Below are positions 16,955 to 27,489 of a stretch of 53,507 nt of DNA, one piece after another. The stretch covers positions 1-53,507 of the forward strand of contig DASTMO010000017.1 in assembly GCA_035714115.1 (NCBI GenBank), read 5' to 3'. Source of the stretch: CAMAVH01 sp035714115 (GTDB taxonomy: Bacteria; Pseudomonadota; Alphaproteobacteria; SMXQ01). Both the position numbers and the translations under genes were made by a program. The notes beneath the pieces are model-generated. The model had not been told where the DNA came from, made no database searches, and saw only the letters and a program-made list of their open reading frames with translations. Positions within the stretch are counted from its first letter, which is position 1. Each line of letters opens with the position of its first letter.

Positions 16955-17479
16955 TCAGGCCGGGCGTTTGGCCGCTTCGAGCTTGATTCCCAAAGGCGTT
17001 TTGACCTGCTCGACCACGATGCGCTCGCCGTCGCCGATCAGGCCGAGATCGACGTCGCGGTCGGGCAGCAGCACCCAGACGCGCCGGCCGACCTGGGCCG
17101 TCACCTGCAGGCCGCTGGCCGCCCCGTCGCGCGCCCATTGCTTGAGCTGGCTGTAATAGGGTTCCTCGCGCCAGGCGAGCGGGCGCTGCGGATCGACATG
17201 GGCGGCGATGCGCCGCCCGCCCATCTCGGCGACCAGCACGAACTTGCTCTTGCTCGGCCGCCATTCTTCGCCGAGCCGCGGGTCTTGCAGGAAGCCGCAG
17301 TAGAACACCGTGCATTCGTCGGGCTTGCTCGTGTGAATCTTGCAGCCCGAACCGACGGCGCAATGATCGCACCACGTTCCGTCCGCTTTGCCGAGCGCGT
17401 CGATGCGCATGACCTTGCAGCAGAGCGTGCAGGCGCCGCAGTCTTTGCCGGGTGCGGCGGTGGCAACGGGTTCGGACAA
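16955..17479 (-). CDS. YkgJ-type cysteine-cluster protein
   Basis: 174 residues. The N-terminal half holds a tight cysteine cluster: CGACTLCCKVMRI, CDHC, GCKIH and CTVFYCGF (ten cysteines within about 55 residues), the pattern of YkgJ/Fe-or-Zn chelating proteins. The C-terminal half is a beta-rich unknown region containing RVWVLLPDRDVDLG. It lies between uvrB (35-base gap) and the SDR gene on the minus strand. The metal and role are unknown. Confidence 0.8.
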   Translation of the reverse strand: MSEPVATAAPGKDCGACTLCCKVMRIDALGKADGTWCDHCAVGSGCKIHTSKPDECTVFYCGFLQDPRLGEEWRPSKSKFVLVAEMGGRRIAAHVDPQRPLAWREEPYYSQLKQWARDGAASGLQVTAQVGRRVWVLLPDRDVDLGLIGDGERIVVEQVKTPLGIKLEAAKRPA

Positions 17480-17514
17480 AGCGGTTACGGCCCCTGGCGG
17501 CGCTTGCCCATTGT

Positions 17515-19737
<2,223 letters not shown>

Positions 19738-19855
19738 CGGGACTCGCGAGATCAGGCGGGGAGGGAGCTATTAGATAGTACGCCCTATGAGAAAAGCCAG
19801 AGGGCGCAAACGAAGAGCGCGAATCGCTTGACCGGCGGCCGATTCGGCCTAAATA

Positions 19856-19869
19856 GTTCAATATTGAAC
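19856..19869. promoter_or_regulatory. MarR operator candidate (perfect 14-base palindrome)
   Basis: GTTCAATATTGAAC, a perfect palindrome, 17 bases upstream of the MarR gene ATG. Two relatives lie upstream of pirin (21136-21149 and 21169-21182); the shared form is GTTYAAYRTTRAAC. The position suits autoregulation. Confidence 0.75.
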
Positions 19870-19886
19870 GTTTTTGGAGCGGGGCC

Positions 19887-20342
19887 ATGCCCACCCATTA
19901 TCAAGGCGAGCCTGAGGAAGTGCGCGCGCTCGATGCGCTGGTCAAGCTGACGCGCGCCGCCGACGCGGTGAACCGCCGGCTCGACGGCCTATTGGCCGAA
20001 GCGCATCTGACGACCAGTCAATTCGGCGTGCTTGAGGCGCTGCTGCATCTCGGCCAGCTTTGCCAGAAGGACTTGGCGGCCAAGCTGCTCAAGAGCGACG
20101 GCAACCTCACCATGGTGCTGGGGAACCTGGAAAAGCGTGGCCTGGTGACGCGCACGCGCGATCCGCAGGACAAGCGTCTGCTCAACGTGCAGCTCACCGT
20201 CGCCGGCCGCCGCCTGATCCGTTCGCTCTTTCCGCGTCATGCCGCCAATGTCGCCAGCGCCTTTGCGGCGCTGACCCCGGCCGAGCAGGAGACGCTTGGC
20301 AAGTTGACCAAGAAGCTCGGTCTGGCCCAGGCGGACGCGTGA
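19887..20342 (+). CDS. MarR-family transcriptional regulator
   Basis: 151 residues with a MarR fold: dimerising N-terminal helices, helix-turn-helix at about 52-82 (LCQKDLAAKLLKSDGNLTMVLGNLEKRG) and the wing (RDPQDKRLLNVQLT). Single-Cys regulators of this size often sense oxidants or phenolics; here Cys60 lies just before the recognition helix. GGAGCGGGG precedes ATG 19887. A perfect palindrome sits immediately upstream and two more precede the pirin gene, so it probably represses itself, the permease with which it overlaps (TGATG at 20340-20344) and pirin. Confidence 0.92.
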   Translation: MPTHYQGEPEEVRALDALVKLTRAADAVNRRLDGLLAEAHLTTSQFGVLEALLHLGQLCQKDLAAKLLKSDGNLTMVLGNLEKRGLVTRTRDPQDKRLLNVQLTVAGRRLIRSLFPRHAANVASAFAALTPAEQETLGKLTKKLGLAQADA

Positions 20343-21133
20343 TGGATTTGTCCTACGAGGTCATCGCGCTGTTGGCCCTGGTCGCCGTGGTGGCCGGCTT
20401 TATTGACGCCATCGCCGGCGGCGGCGGCCTGATCGTGCTGCCGGCGCTCCTTGCTGCCGGCGTGCCGCCGGTCGCCGCGCTCGCCACCAACAAGATCCAG
20501 GGCAGTTTCGGCACCGCTTCGGCGACCTGGAGCTTCTGGCGCGCCGGGCGCATCGATTTCAAGCTGCTGCGCTGGCCGATCTTCGCCACGCTCATCGGTG
20601 CCGTGCTCGGCGCCATGACGGTGACGCTGATCGACAGCTACTGGCTGCTCGTCGCCTTGCCGGTCCTGCTCACCGCGGTGGCGATCTATTTCCTCGTCGG
20701 GCCGAAGGCGAGCGATGAGGATTCCCATCGCCGTCTCGGCGTCGGCGCTTATGCGCCCGTCGCCGGCTGCATCGGCTTCTACGACGGCTTCTTTGGCCCC
20801 GGCACCGGCTCCTTCTTCGCGCTCAGCTTGGTGACCTTGCTCGGCATGGGGCTGACGCGCGCCACCGCCCACACCAAGGTGCTGAACTTCACCAGCAACT
20901 TCGTTTCGGTCATCGTGCTGGCGCTCGGCGGCCATGTGCTGTGGATCGTCGGCGCCGCGATGGCGGTCGGCCAGGTGATCGGCGGCCGGCTCGGCTCCCA
21001 TGCCGCGATGCGGTTCGGGCCGAAGCTGATCCGCCCGCTGCTGGTCATGATCTGCCTGGCCATCGTCTTGAAATTGCTCAGCGATCCGGCCAATCCGTTG
21101 CGCGTGGCCGTGCTTGGTTGGGTTGCCCCTTGA
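20342..21133 (+). CDS. TauE/SafE (TSUP) family permease
   Basis: 263 residues, about eight membrane segments. The family signature is clear: GFIDAIAGGGGLIVLPALLAAGVPP near residue 21, ATNKIQGSFGT near 50, and the second repeat GFYDGFFGPGTGSFFALSLVTLLGM near 147. TSUP proteins export or import sulfonates, sulfite or other organic anions; the substrate here is unknown. Its ATG overlaps the MarR stop, so it is translated with the regulator. A possible detoxification pair with pirin is inferred from the shared palindromes. Confidence 0.92.
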   Translation: MDLSYEVIALLALVAVVAGFIDAIAGGGGLIVLPALLAAGVPPVAALATNKIQGSFGTASATWSFWRAGRIDFKLLRWPIFATLIGAVLGAMTVTLIDSYWLLVALPVLLTAVAIYFLVGPKASDEDSHRRLGVGAYAPVAGCIGFYDGFFGPGTGSFFALSLVTLLGMGLTRATAHTKVLNFTSNFVSVIVLALGGHVLWIVGAAMAVGQVIGGRLGSHAAMRFGPKLIRPLLVMICLAIVLKLLSDPANPLRVAVLGWVAP

Positions 21134-21134
21134 A

Positions 21135-21150
21135 AGTTTAACGTTAAACT
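21135..21150. promoter_or_regulatory. MarR operator candidate upstream of pirin (distal)
   Basis: AGTTTAACGTTAAACT, a perfect 16-base palindrome whose inner 14 bases match the MarR-gene palindrome pattern. It starts 2 bases after the permease stop codon. Its centre is 33 bases from that of the next palindrome, about three helical turns. Confidence 0.7.
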
Positions 21151-21168
21151 ATTATCTAGCCTCTAACG

Positions 21169-21182
21169 GTTCAACATTGAAC
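21169..21182. promoter_or_regulatory. MarR operator candidate upstream of pirin (proximal)
   Basis: GTTCAACATTGAAC, differing at one base from the palindrome before the MarR gene. It lies 45 bases upstream of the pirin ATG, a typical repressor position over a promoter. Confidence 0.72.
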
Positions 21183-21227
21183 GAATAGCTGGCGCTTTCC
21201 TGAAGCCCGGCGGAGGAGGATGAGACC

Positions 21228-21929
21228 ATGACGATGCAGCTCTTTCCGGCGAACGACCGCTTCGCCACCAAGATCAACTGGCTGAACAGCAAGCACAGCT
21301 TCTCCTTCGGCCATCACTACGACCCCAACCGCATGGGCTATCGCAACCTGCGCGTCATCAACGACGACGTGGTGGCGCCGGCCTCCGGCTTTCCGATGCA
21401 CGGCCATGCCGACATGGAGATCGTCACCTACATCCTGGACGGCTCCTTGGAGCATAAGGACAGCATCGGCACAGGGTCCGTGATCCGTCCGGGCGACGCG
21501 CAGCGCATGTCGGCCGGCACCGGCATCCGTCACAGCGAGTTCAATCCCTCGCGCGACGACGGCGTGCATCTGCTGCAGATCTGGATCGAGCCGGCCAAGG
21601 ACGGCGTCGCGCCGAGCTACGAGCAGAAGGCCTTGCAGTCGGCCGACGGCCGCCTCGTGCCGGTCGCCACGCCCGACGGGCGCGACGGTTCGGTGACGAT
21701 CCAGGCCAACGCGGCGATCCACGCCGCCAAGCTGAAGGCGGGCGAGACGGTCACGCATAAGCTTGTCACCGGCAACGGCTGGGTCCATGTGGCGCGCGGC
21801 GGCAAGGTCACCGTCAACGGCCAGACGCTGTCGCCGGGCGACGGCCTGGCCATCGAGGGCGTGCCCGAGCTGACCCTGACGGGCGTCGATCAGGACCGGT
21901 CCGAAGTGCTGGTCTTCGATCTGGACTAG
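21228..21929 (+). CDS. Pirin-family protein (YhhW-like bicupin)
   Basis: 233 residues, two cupin domains. The metal site of bacterial pirins is complete: His58 and His60 (FPMHGH), His102 and Glu104 (RHSEFN). YhhW-type pirins open the flavonol quercetin and often sit beside regulators of aromatic or oxidant stress. A strong GGAGGAGG precedes ATG 21228. Two palindromes matching the MarR operator lie just upstream, so its expression is likely controlled by the 19887-20342 product. Ends in a 14-base-stem terminator. Confidence 0.93.
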   Translation: MTMQLFPANDRFATKINWLNSKHSFSFGHHYDPNRMGYRNLRVINDDVVAPASGFPMHGHADMEIVTYILDGSLEHKDSIGTGSVIRPGDAQRMSAGTGIRHSEFNPSRDDGVHLLQIWIEPAKDGVAPSYEQKALQSADGRLVPVATPDGRDGSVTIQANAAIHAAKLKAGETVTHKLVTGNGWVHVARGGKVTVNGQTLSPGDGLAIEGVPELTLTGVDQDRSEVLVFDLD

Positions 21930-21961
21930 ATCGGCGAGCGAAACGATCGCCTCAAGCGATA

Positions 21962-21995
21962 AAAGGGCCGGAAAGGGCAATCTTTCCGGCCCTTT
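21962..21995 (+). terminator. Terminator after pirin gene
   Basis: Perfect 14-base stem (AAAGGGCCGGAAAG and its complement) with a 6-base loop GGCAAT, then TTTGCTTT. Located 32 bases after the stop codon. Confidence 0.88.
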
Positions 21996-22128
21996 GCTTT
22001 GTCCGTCGCCTCTCAGCCACAGGAAGCGAAAATATCCCTCCGAGCCTGTTGCGGCGGGGCGGGGGCGGCGTTAGCTTTCGCCCTCCCGCGCCGCCCGGAT
22101 TGGCGGTTTTTTCTCCCAAAAGGCTCCT

Positions 22129-23352
22129 ATGTCCGCCGCTGTCACCGCCAAGAGCATCCTTGCCCGCCGCCTCAGCCAGATTAAGCCGTCGCCGACCATG
22201 GCGATCACCGCCCTCGCGTCCGAGATGAAAGCCGCGGGCCGCGACGTCATCGGCCTGTCGGCCGGCGAGCCGGACTTCGACACCCCGGACCACATCAAGG
22301 CGGAAGCCATCGCCGCCATCAATCGCGGCGAGACGAAATACACGGCGGCCGACGGCACTCCGGCGCTGAAGAAGGCGGTCGCCGCCAAGTTCGAGCGCGA
22401 GAACGGCCTGAAGTACGCGCCGAACCAGATCACCATCGCCGCCGGCGGAAAGCATGTGATCTACAACGCCATGGCCGCGACGCTCAATGCCGGCGACGAA
22501 GTCATCATCCCGGCGCCTTACTGGGTGTCTTACCCCGACATCGTCCTGCTGATGGACGCGACGCCGGTCTTCATCCGCTGCTCGCAGAACCAGCAGTTCA
22601 AGATGCGCCCCGAGGAGCTGGAAGCGGCGATCACGCCGAAGACCAAGTGGCTCATCCTCAACTCGCCGTCGAACCCGACCGGCGCGGCCTACACCAAGGC
22701 CGAGCTGAAGGCGCTGGCCGAGGTGCTGTTGCGCCATCCGCAGGTCTTCATCCTGTCGGACGACATCTACGAGCATCTCGTCTATGACGGCTTCGAGTTC
22801 GCCACCATCGCCCAGGTCGAGCCGAAGCTCTACGACCGCACCCTGACGATGAACGGCGTCTCCAAGGCCTATTCGATGACCGGCTGGCGCATCGGCTATG
22901 CCGGCGGCCCGGTCGATCTCATCAAGGCGATGGGCACCATCCAGTCGCAGAGCACCTCGAACCCCTCGTCGATCAGCCAGGCGGCTTCGGTCGTCGCGCT
23001 CAACGGCCCGCAGGAGTTCCTGAAGACCTGGCGCGAATCGTTCCGCGAGCGCCGCAACGAAGTCGTCAAGCTGCTGAACCAGGCCAAAGGCCTGCAGTGC
23101 CCGACGCCGGAAGGCGCGTTCTACGTCTATCCGTCCTGCGCCGGCGCCATCGGCAAGAAGACGCCGGGCGGCAAGGTGATCGAGAGCGACACGATCTTCG
23201 CCACCGAGCTGCTCGCCGCCGAGGGTATCGCGGTCGTGCAGGGCGAGGCCTTCGGCCTGTCGCCGCATTTCCGCATCTCCTACGCGGCGTCGATGGAGTC
23301 GCTGAAGGATGCTTGCGGCCGCATCATCCGTTTCTGTGATTCTTTGAAATAA
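22129..23352 (+). CDS. aatA: Aspartate aminotransferase, class I (Ib)
   Basis: 407 residues. Fold type I PLP enzyme moving the amino group between aspartate and 2-oxoglutarate. PLP Lys246 in GVSKAYSMTGWRIGY, the GLSAGEPDFDTP substrate segment near residue 42, NSPSNPTGAAY near 178 and the C-terminal FRISYAAS arginine that binds the alpha-carboxylate. The sequence is of the alphaproteobacterial/Thermus-like subgroup Ib and may also accept prephenate. Monocistronic: terminators lie on both sides. Confidence 0.94.
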   Translation: MSAAVTAKSILARRLSQIKPSPTMAITALASEMKAAGRDVIGLSAGEPDFDTPDHIKAEAIAAINRGETKYTAADGTPALKKAVAAKFERENGLKYAPNQITIAAGGKHVIYNAMAATLNAGDEVIIPAPYWVSYPDIVLLMDATPVFIRCSQNQQFKMRPEELEAAITPKTKWLILNSPSNPTGAAYTKAELKALAEVLLRHPQVFILSDDIYEHLVYDGFEFATIAQVEPKLYDRTLTMNGVSKAYSMTGWRIGYAGGPVDLIKAMGTIQSQSTSNPSSISQAASVVALNGPQEFLKTWRESFRERRNEVVKLLNQAKGLQCPTPEGAFYVYPSCAGAIGKKTPGGKVIESDTIFATELLAAEGIAVVQGEAFGLSPHFRISYAASMESLKDACGRIIRFCDSLK

Positions 23353-23371
23353 GAATTCCGCGCCGGAAACA

Positions 23372-23402
23372 AAAAAGGCCGCTGCAGCGCAGCGGCCTTT
23401 TT
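23372..23402. terminator. Terminator between aatA and the metallo-hydrolase gene
   Basis: 12-base stem AAAAAGGCCGCT / AGCGGCCTTTTT with a 7-base loop. A-tract on one side and T-tract on the other make it usable from both convergent genes. Confidence 0.9.
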
Positions 23403-23424
23403 CTTGTCTGCAGCTGGGTGCGGC

Positions 23425-24369
23425 TCAGTAGCCCTGTTCGATGTTCTGGTAATAGAACAGCTTCACGAATGAGACGAGACGCGGCTTGCGCTGGTAGTGC
23501 GCGAACTCTTTCGGCAGCTCGATCTCCTTTTCGATCTGCGCCAGCGTCTTGCCCGCCTTCATCATCTTCGAGACTTCGTCGCGCATGGTGATGAAGTAGC
23601 TCTTCTGCTCCTGCAGATCGGCGACGCCGCGGCCGATATGCACCGGTCCGTGGCCCGGCACATAGGTGTCGACCGGCAGGTTGCGCGCCATGATGCTGTC
23701 GAGGCTCTTCAGCCAGCCCTTCACGTTGGAGTAGAACACGCCGGCCGATTCGCCCTGGCCGGGGTGGATTTCGGTGTCGAGCAGGTCGCCCATCAGCATC
23801 ACGCGCTTTTGCGGGATATAGACGGTGACGTCGCTGGTGCTGTGGCCGACGCCTTCCTCGGTCAGCACGAAGGTGAGGCCGCCGAACTGCAGCGTCATGC
23901 CGCCCTCGAAGCCGATGTCGGGCCGCACCAGCTCGCTCTTCTTGTAGACCTCGTCGGTCTTCTTGCGCTCCTCGAACTCCTTGCCTTCCTGCATGTAGAG
24001 ATCGCGCATCTGCGTCTTGGTGGCGATGAAGACCGGCTTGTCCTCGCGGTATTGCCAGGCGCCCGAAGCGTGATCGCCCGCCGAATGCGAGGTGATGAGA
24101 TATTTGACCTTCTTGTCGGTCATCTTGCGGATCTGCGTCAGCACCTGATCGGCGGTGCGCAAATCGGCGTCGAGCACGACGACGCCTTCGGGCGTGACGA
24201 CGAAGGTCGCGTTGCTCGAGCCGCGGTCGTTCTGCATCATGTAGACGCCGTCGGTGACGGTGCGCAGCTCCATCTTGTCCTGCGCCATCGCGGGCGCGGC
24301 GAGCGACGCGAGCGCGGCGACGGCGGCCGCGTAGACGAAATTTAGGCGTGAAAAGACGCGACGGTTCAT
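23425..24369 (-). CDS. Exported metallo-beta-lactamase-fold protein with altered metal motif
   Basis: 314 residues. Residues 1-29 are a Sec signal peptide (RR, hydrophobic core, AMAQ). The MBL fold is visible: VLDADL, the metal motif at 95-100, VGHSTSD, MGDLLDTEIHPG and YVPGHGPVH. The usual HxHxDH reads His95-Ser-Ala97-Gly-Asp99-His100, so the second histidine ligand is replaced by alanine while the other ligands remain. This may be a one-metal or non-hydrolytic subfamily in the periplasm; I recall similar HSAGDH forms in related proteins, so it is not simply damage. Substrate unknown; single gene. Confidence 0.85.
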   Translation of the reverse strand: MNRRVFSRLNFVYAAAVAALASLAAPAMAQDKMELRTVTDGVYMMQNDRGSSNATFVVTPEGVVVLDADLRTADQVLTQIRKMTDKKVKYLITSHSAGDHASGAWQYREDKPVFIATKTQMRDLYMQEGKEFEERKKTDEVYKKSELVRPDIGFEGGMTLQFGGLTFVLTEEGVGHSTSDVTVYIPQKRVMLMGDLLDTEIHPGQGESAGVFYSNVKGWLKSLDSIMARNLPVDTYVPGHGPVHIGRGVADLQEQKSYFITMRDEVSKMMKAGKTLAQIEKEIELPKEFAHYQRKPRLVSFVKLFYYQNIEQGY

Positions 24370-24429
24370 TGGACGGCCTCCCTGCCGTAAAGCGGCTCTT
24401 ATGAGCCTTATGGGAGGCAGTCTAGCAGC

Positions 24430-26319
24430 TTAGGGCGCGACGGCGAAGCCGCGCGGCGGCTCGCCGGCCAGGGCGATGTCCTGCATCTGGCGGTAGGCGG
24501 TTTCGAGGTGGCGGGCGAAGCCGGCGGTGTCGAACAGCGGATTGGCATCGCGCCCGGCCAAGATGCGCTGGCGCAGCGGCTGCAAGCTCGCGGGCGCTGC
24601 GGCGTAGGCGACGGCTTTGGCTTCATAATCCGCCAAACTTGCGGCGATCAGTTCGGTGTGGCCGGAGACTGTCAGCAAGCTGGCGGCCACGCGGGCGGCA
24701 AAGCTGCGGCCCGGGCAGGTCAGCACCGGCAGGCCCATCCACAAGGCGTCGCTCGTCGTCGTATGGGCGTTGTAGGGCAGGCTGTCGAGGAACAAGTCGG
24801 CGAGCGGCAGTCGCGCGAGATGCTGCGCCACCGGGATCGGCTTGGCGAAGATGAGGCGCGCCGGGTCGATGCCGCGCGCGGCGGCTTCGGCGCGCAGATT
24901 GTCGGCCACGCCCGGCCGGCTTTCGAGCAGCCAGAGCACGGCATGCGGCGCTTGCGCGAGAATGCGCATCCAGCTGTCGAACGTCGCCGGCGTGATCTTG
25001 TAGCTGGCATTGAAGCTGCAGAACACGAAGGCCTTCTCCGGCAAGCCGCAGTCGGCGCGCGTCGGAGTCGGTCCCGCCATGCGCGCGCTGTCGTTGACCT
25101 GATAGCAACCTGGCAGATACACGAGCCTCTCGTCGTAAAACGGCTGCTGATCGGCCGGCACGGCGACGGCATCGACCAGCGCGTAGTCGATGAAGCTCGC
25201 GCCCATCGTGCCGGGATAGCCGATATAGGCGACCTGAACCGGCGCGGGGCGCAGCGCGAAAATGCCGGGTCGCGCTTCGGCGGTGTAGCCTTTGAGATCG
25301 ACGGCGATGTCGATCCCGAGCGCGCGCATCTCGGCGGCCACCGCCGCGTCGTCCAGCTCATGCACGTCGAGGAAACGGTCGAAGGCGCGGCGCAGGCGCG
25401 CTTCCATGGCGCTGCCGTCGCGCTGGCTCCATGAAATGGCGGTGATCTCGACGGCGGTGCGGTCGTGCGCCTCGAACAGGCCGGCCATCAGGTTGGCCGT
25501 GGCATGGTCGCAAAAATCCGCCGAGAGATAGGCGATCCGCAGCTTGTCGCGGCGTTGCGGCGCGGGCGGCGCGGCATCTGCCGCGCGAAAACTGTTGGCA
25601 GCGTAATGGCGCGCCGCCGCCAGATGCAGGTCCGGCTCGTCGAACATCGCCAGGAAGATGAAGGGATGCAGCTTCGATGTCGGCGCGCGCGCCGCTGCCG
25701 CCAACTTGGCCTCGCGGACCGCGCGCTCGCGCCAATCGCAGAGATGATTGGCGATGTAAACGGCGTGATGCAACGCTTCCATGTCGCCGGGCAGCAAGGC
25801 CACGGCGCGCGTCGCGGCTTCGTTCGCTTCCTGCCAGCGGCCGAGCTTGAGGAAAGCGATCGACAGGTTGTGGCTGGCCTGGCCGTAGTCCAGCTTCAAG
25901 GTCAACGCGCGACGGAAGGCGGCGACGGCTTCGTCGAGCCGCGCCAGCGCGGTCAGGCTATTGCCGAGATTGAAGCAGGCCTCCGGATAGTCCGGCTTGA
26001 GCTGCAGCGTCTTGCGGAAGGCGGCGACCGCATCCTCGTGACGGCCGAGCATCTTGAGCGCGTTGCCGAGATTGTTGTGGATCGCCTCGTCCTTCGGCGC
26101 GGCGCGCGCGGCCTGGCGGATGAAGTCGATGCCTTGGTCGGGCTGGTTGCTTTGGCAGAGGAGCACGCCGAGCAGATGCAGCGCCGCCGCATGGCCCGGC
26201 GACAACGCGAGCGCTTGGCGATAATCGCGCTCCGCCTCGGCGAGGCGGCCGGCGCGATGATGGCCCCAGGCGACGCCGAGCAGATTGTCGATGGCAGGGG
26301 AATGCGGGGCGGGGGGCAT
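24430..26319 (-). CDS. TPR protein with O-GlcNAc-transferase-like (SPINDLY-type) domain
   Basis: About 629 residues. The N-terminal 210 residues hold five to six tetratricopeptide repeats (for example HNNLGNALKMLGRHEDAVAAFRKTL). The rest is a GT41-like glycosyltransferase: KLRIAYLSADFCDHA, IDIAVDLKGYTAEARPGI, VQVAYIGYPGTMG, FCSFNASYKITP and YNAHTTTSDALWMGLPVLT. GT41 enzymes put GlcNAc, or in SPY fucose, on protein Ser/Thr; bacterial members mostly have unknown targets. Start at 26319 is preferred because the repeats begin soon after; an upstream start at 26379 is open. No signal peptide, so cytoplasmic. Confidence 0.87.
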   Translation of the reverse strand: MPPAPHSPAIDNLLGVAWGHHRAGRLAEAERDYRQALALSPGHAAALHLLGVLLCQSNQPDQGIDFIRQAARAAPKDEAIHNNLGNALKMLGRHEDAVAAFRKTLQLKPDYPEACFNLGNSLTALARLDEAVAAFRRALTLKLDYGQASHNLSIAFLKLGRWQEANEAATRAVALLPGDMEALHHAVYIANHLCDWRERAVREAKLAAAARAPTSKLHPFIFLAMFDEPDLHLAAARHYAANSFRAADAAPPAPQRRDKLRIAYLSADFCDHATANLMAGLFEAHDRTAVEITAISWSQRDGSAMEARLRRAFDRFLDVHELDDAAVAAEMRALGIDIAVDLKGYTAEARPGIFALRPAPVQVAYIGYPGTMGASFIDYALVDAVAVPADQQPFYDERLVYLPGCYQVNDSARMAGPTPTRADCGLPEKAFVFCSFNASYKITPATFDSWMRILAQAPHAVLWLLESRPGVADNLRAEAAARGIDPARLIFAKPIPVAQHLARLPLADLFLDSLPYNAHTTTSDALWMGLPVLTCPGRSFAARVAASLLTVSGHTELIAASLADYEAKAVAYAAAPASLQPLRQRILAGRDANPLFDTAGFARHLETAYRQMQDIALAGEPPRGFAVAP

Positions 26320-26401
26320 AGACCGATCGGCAGAGTGGAAAACGCCGCGCAGTCTCGCCCGCGCGCCGTCATGACACAAGCCGCCGATGAGCGGCTTATG
26401 G

Positions 26402-26482
26402 CTTTAAGCGCGTGCCGCGCGGCTATAGCCTTACGCGCGTGCCGCGCGCTTGTGGCTTTACGCGCGTGCCGCGCGCTTGCGC
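26402..26482. repeat. 27-base tandem repeat, three copies, at the LysR 3' end
   Basis: The core GCGTGCCGCGCG recurs at 26410, 26437 and 26464, exactly 27 bases apart, with similar flanks (CTTTA/CTTA before, CTTG/CTAT after). The copy at 26456-26482 contains the LysR stop codon and last residues (KRAARA); the other two lie beyond the stop. Because the unit is a multiple of three, slippage here keeps the reading frame and the stop. Confidence 0.85.
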
Positions 26483-27489
26483 CCCGACCCCTTGGTGGTC
26501 AGGGCTTCGGCTTGGCGCGTCAGGCCGGGGATCGACAGGCGCGGCGCGCCGAGGATATGCGCGGCCGGCGCGAGATCGGCGGCGCTCGCCGCCGGATCCC
26601 AGGTCGAGCCCTTGAAGCCCTCGACCAGCGAATCCACGAAGGTGCGGACCTTGGCGGCCAGATGGCGGTTGTGCGGGTAGACGGCGTGGATCGGATATTC
26701 CGCCGTCGTGAAATCTTCCAGGACGTTGACCAGGCGGCCGGCAGCCAGCTCGTCGAGAATGTCGATCTCGGGCAACAGCGCGATGCCGAGGCCTTCGGCG
26801 GCAGCGCGGCGCAGGAACAGCACGCTGTTGCCGCTCGGGCCGCCGTTGATCTTCACCGAGATGTCGCCGTTCGGGCCGCGGAAGCGCCACAAGCCGTCGC
26901 GCGCCTGGTTCACATGGACGATGCAGTTGTGCTTTTCCAGCTCCTGCGGCGTCGTGGGCGTGCCGTGGCGTTCGAGATAATCGGGCGAGGCGCAAGCGAC
27001 GAGGCGCGTGGTGCCGAGGCGGCGCGCCACCAGGCTCGAATCGCCGAGATCGCCGAGCTTGATCGCCAGGTCGAAACCGTTGTCGATCAGATCGACGAAA
27101 TTGTCGCTCAGGATCAGCGTGATGCGGATGTCGGGATAGCGCTTGGAGAAGGCGTTGACGATCGGCGTCACATGCAGCACGCCGAAGGTCTTGGGCGCCA
27201 GCACCTTGAGCGCGCCGCGCGGCTCCTTGTGCAGCTTGGTGACCGAAAGCTCGGCCTCTTCGACGTCGTTGATGATGCGGGCGCAGAACTCGTAATAGGC
27301 GGTGCCGCTCTCGGTCAGGCTGACGCGGCGCGTGGTGCGGTTGAGCAGGCGCACGCCGAGCAGGTTCTCGAGCTGCGAGACATGCTTGCTGACGATGGTG
27401 CGCGACACGCCGAGCTGGCTCGCCGCGGCCGAGAAGCTGCCGGCGCGCACGACGCGCGTGAAGGTTTCCATCGCCCGAAGACGATCCAT
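26458..27489 (-). CDS. LysR-family transcriptional regulator
   Basis: 343 residues from ATG 27489 (MDRLRAMETFTRVVRAGSFS). Helix-turn-helix at about 20-40 (SAAASQLGVSRTIVSKHVSQLE), then the linker helix and a periplasmic-binding-like effector domain (ALKVLAPKTFG onward). The subgroup matches CrgA/DsdC-like regulators that often act on nearby oxidoreductase genes. The C-terminal 45 residues are an unusual basic tail ending in the repeat-derived KRAARA. A GGGAGCC ribosome site supports the start. Divergent from rubredoxin across a 396-base spacer. Confidence 0.92.
   Translation of the reverse strand: MDRLRAMETFTRVVRAGSFSAAASQLGVSRTIVSKHVSQLENLLGVRLLNRTTRRVSLTESGTAYYEFCARIINDVEEAELSVTKLHKEPRGALKVLAPKTFGVLHVTPIVNAFSKRYPDIRITLILSDNFVDLIDNGFDLAIKLGDLGDSSLVARRLGTTRLVACASPDYLERHGTPTTPQELEKHNCIVHVNQARDGLWRFRGPNGDISVKINGGPSGNSVLFLRRAAAEGLGIALLPEIDILDELAAGRLVNVLEDFTTAEYPIHAVYPHNRHLAAKVRTFVDSLVEGFKGSTWDPAASAADLAPAAHILGAPRLSIPGLTRQAEALTTKGSGRKRAARA

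Noticed and set aside
19856..19869. LexA (SOS) box for uvrB
   Set aside because: GTTC-N6-GAAC is an inverted repeat; the alphaproteobacterial LexA site is the direct repeat GTTC-N7-GTTC, and the same palindrome recurs before pirin, which is not an SOS gene.
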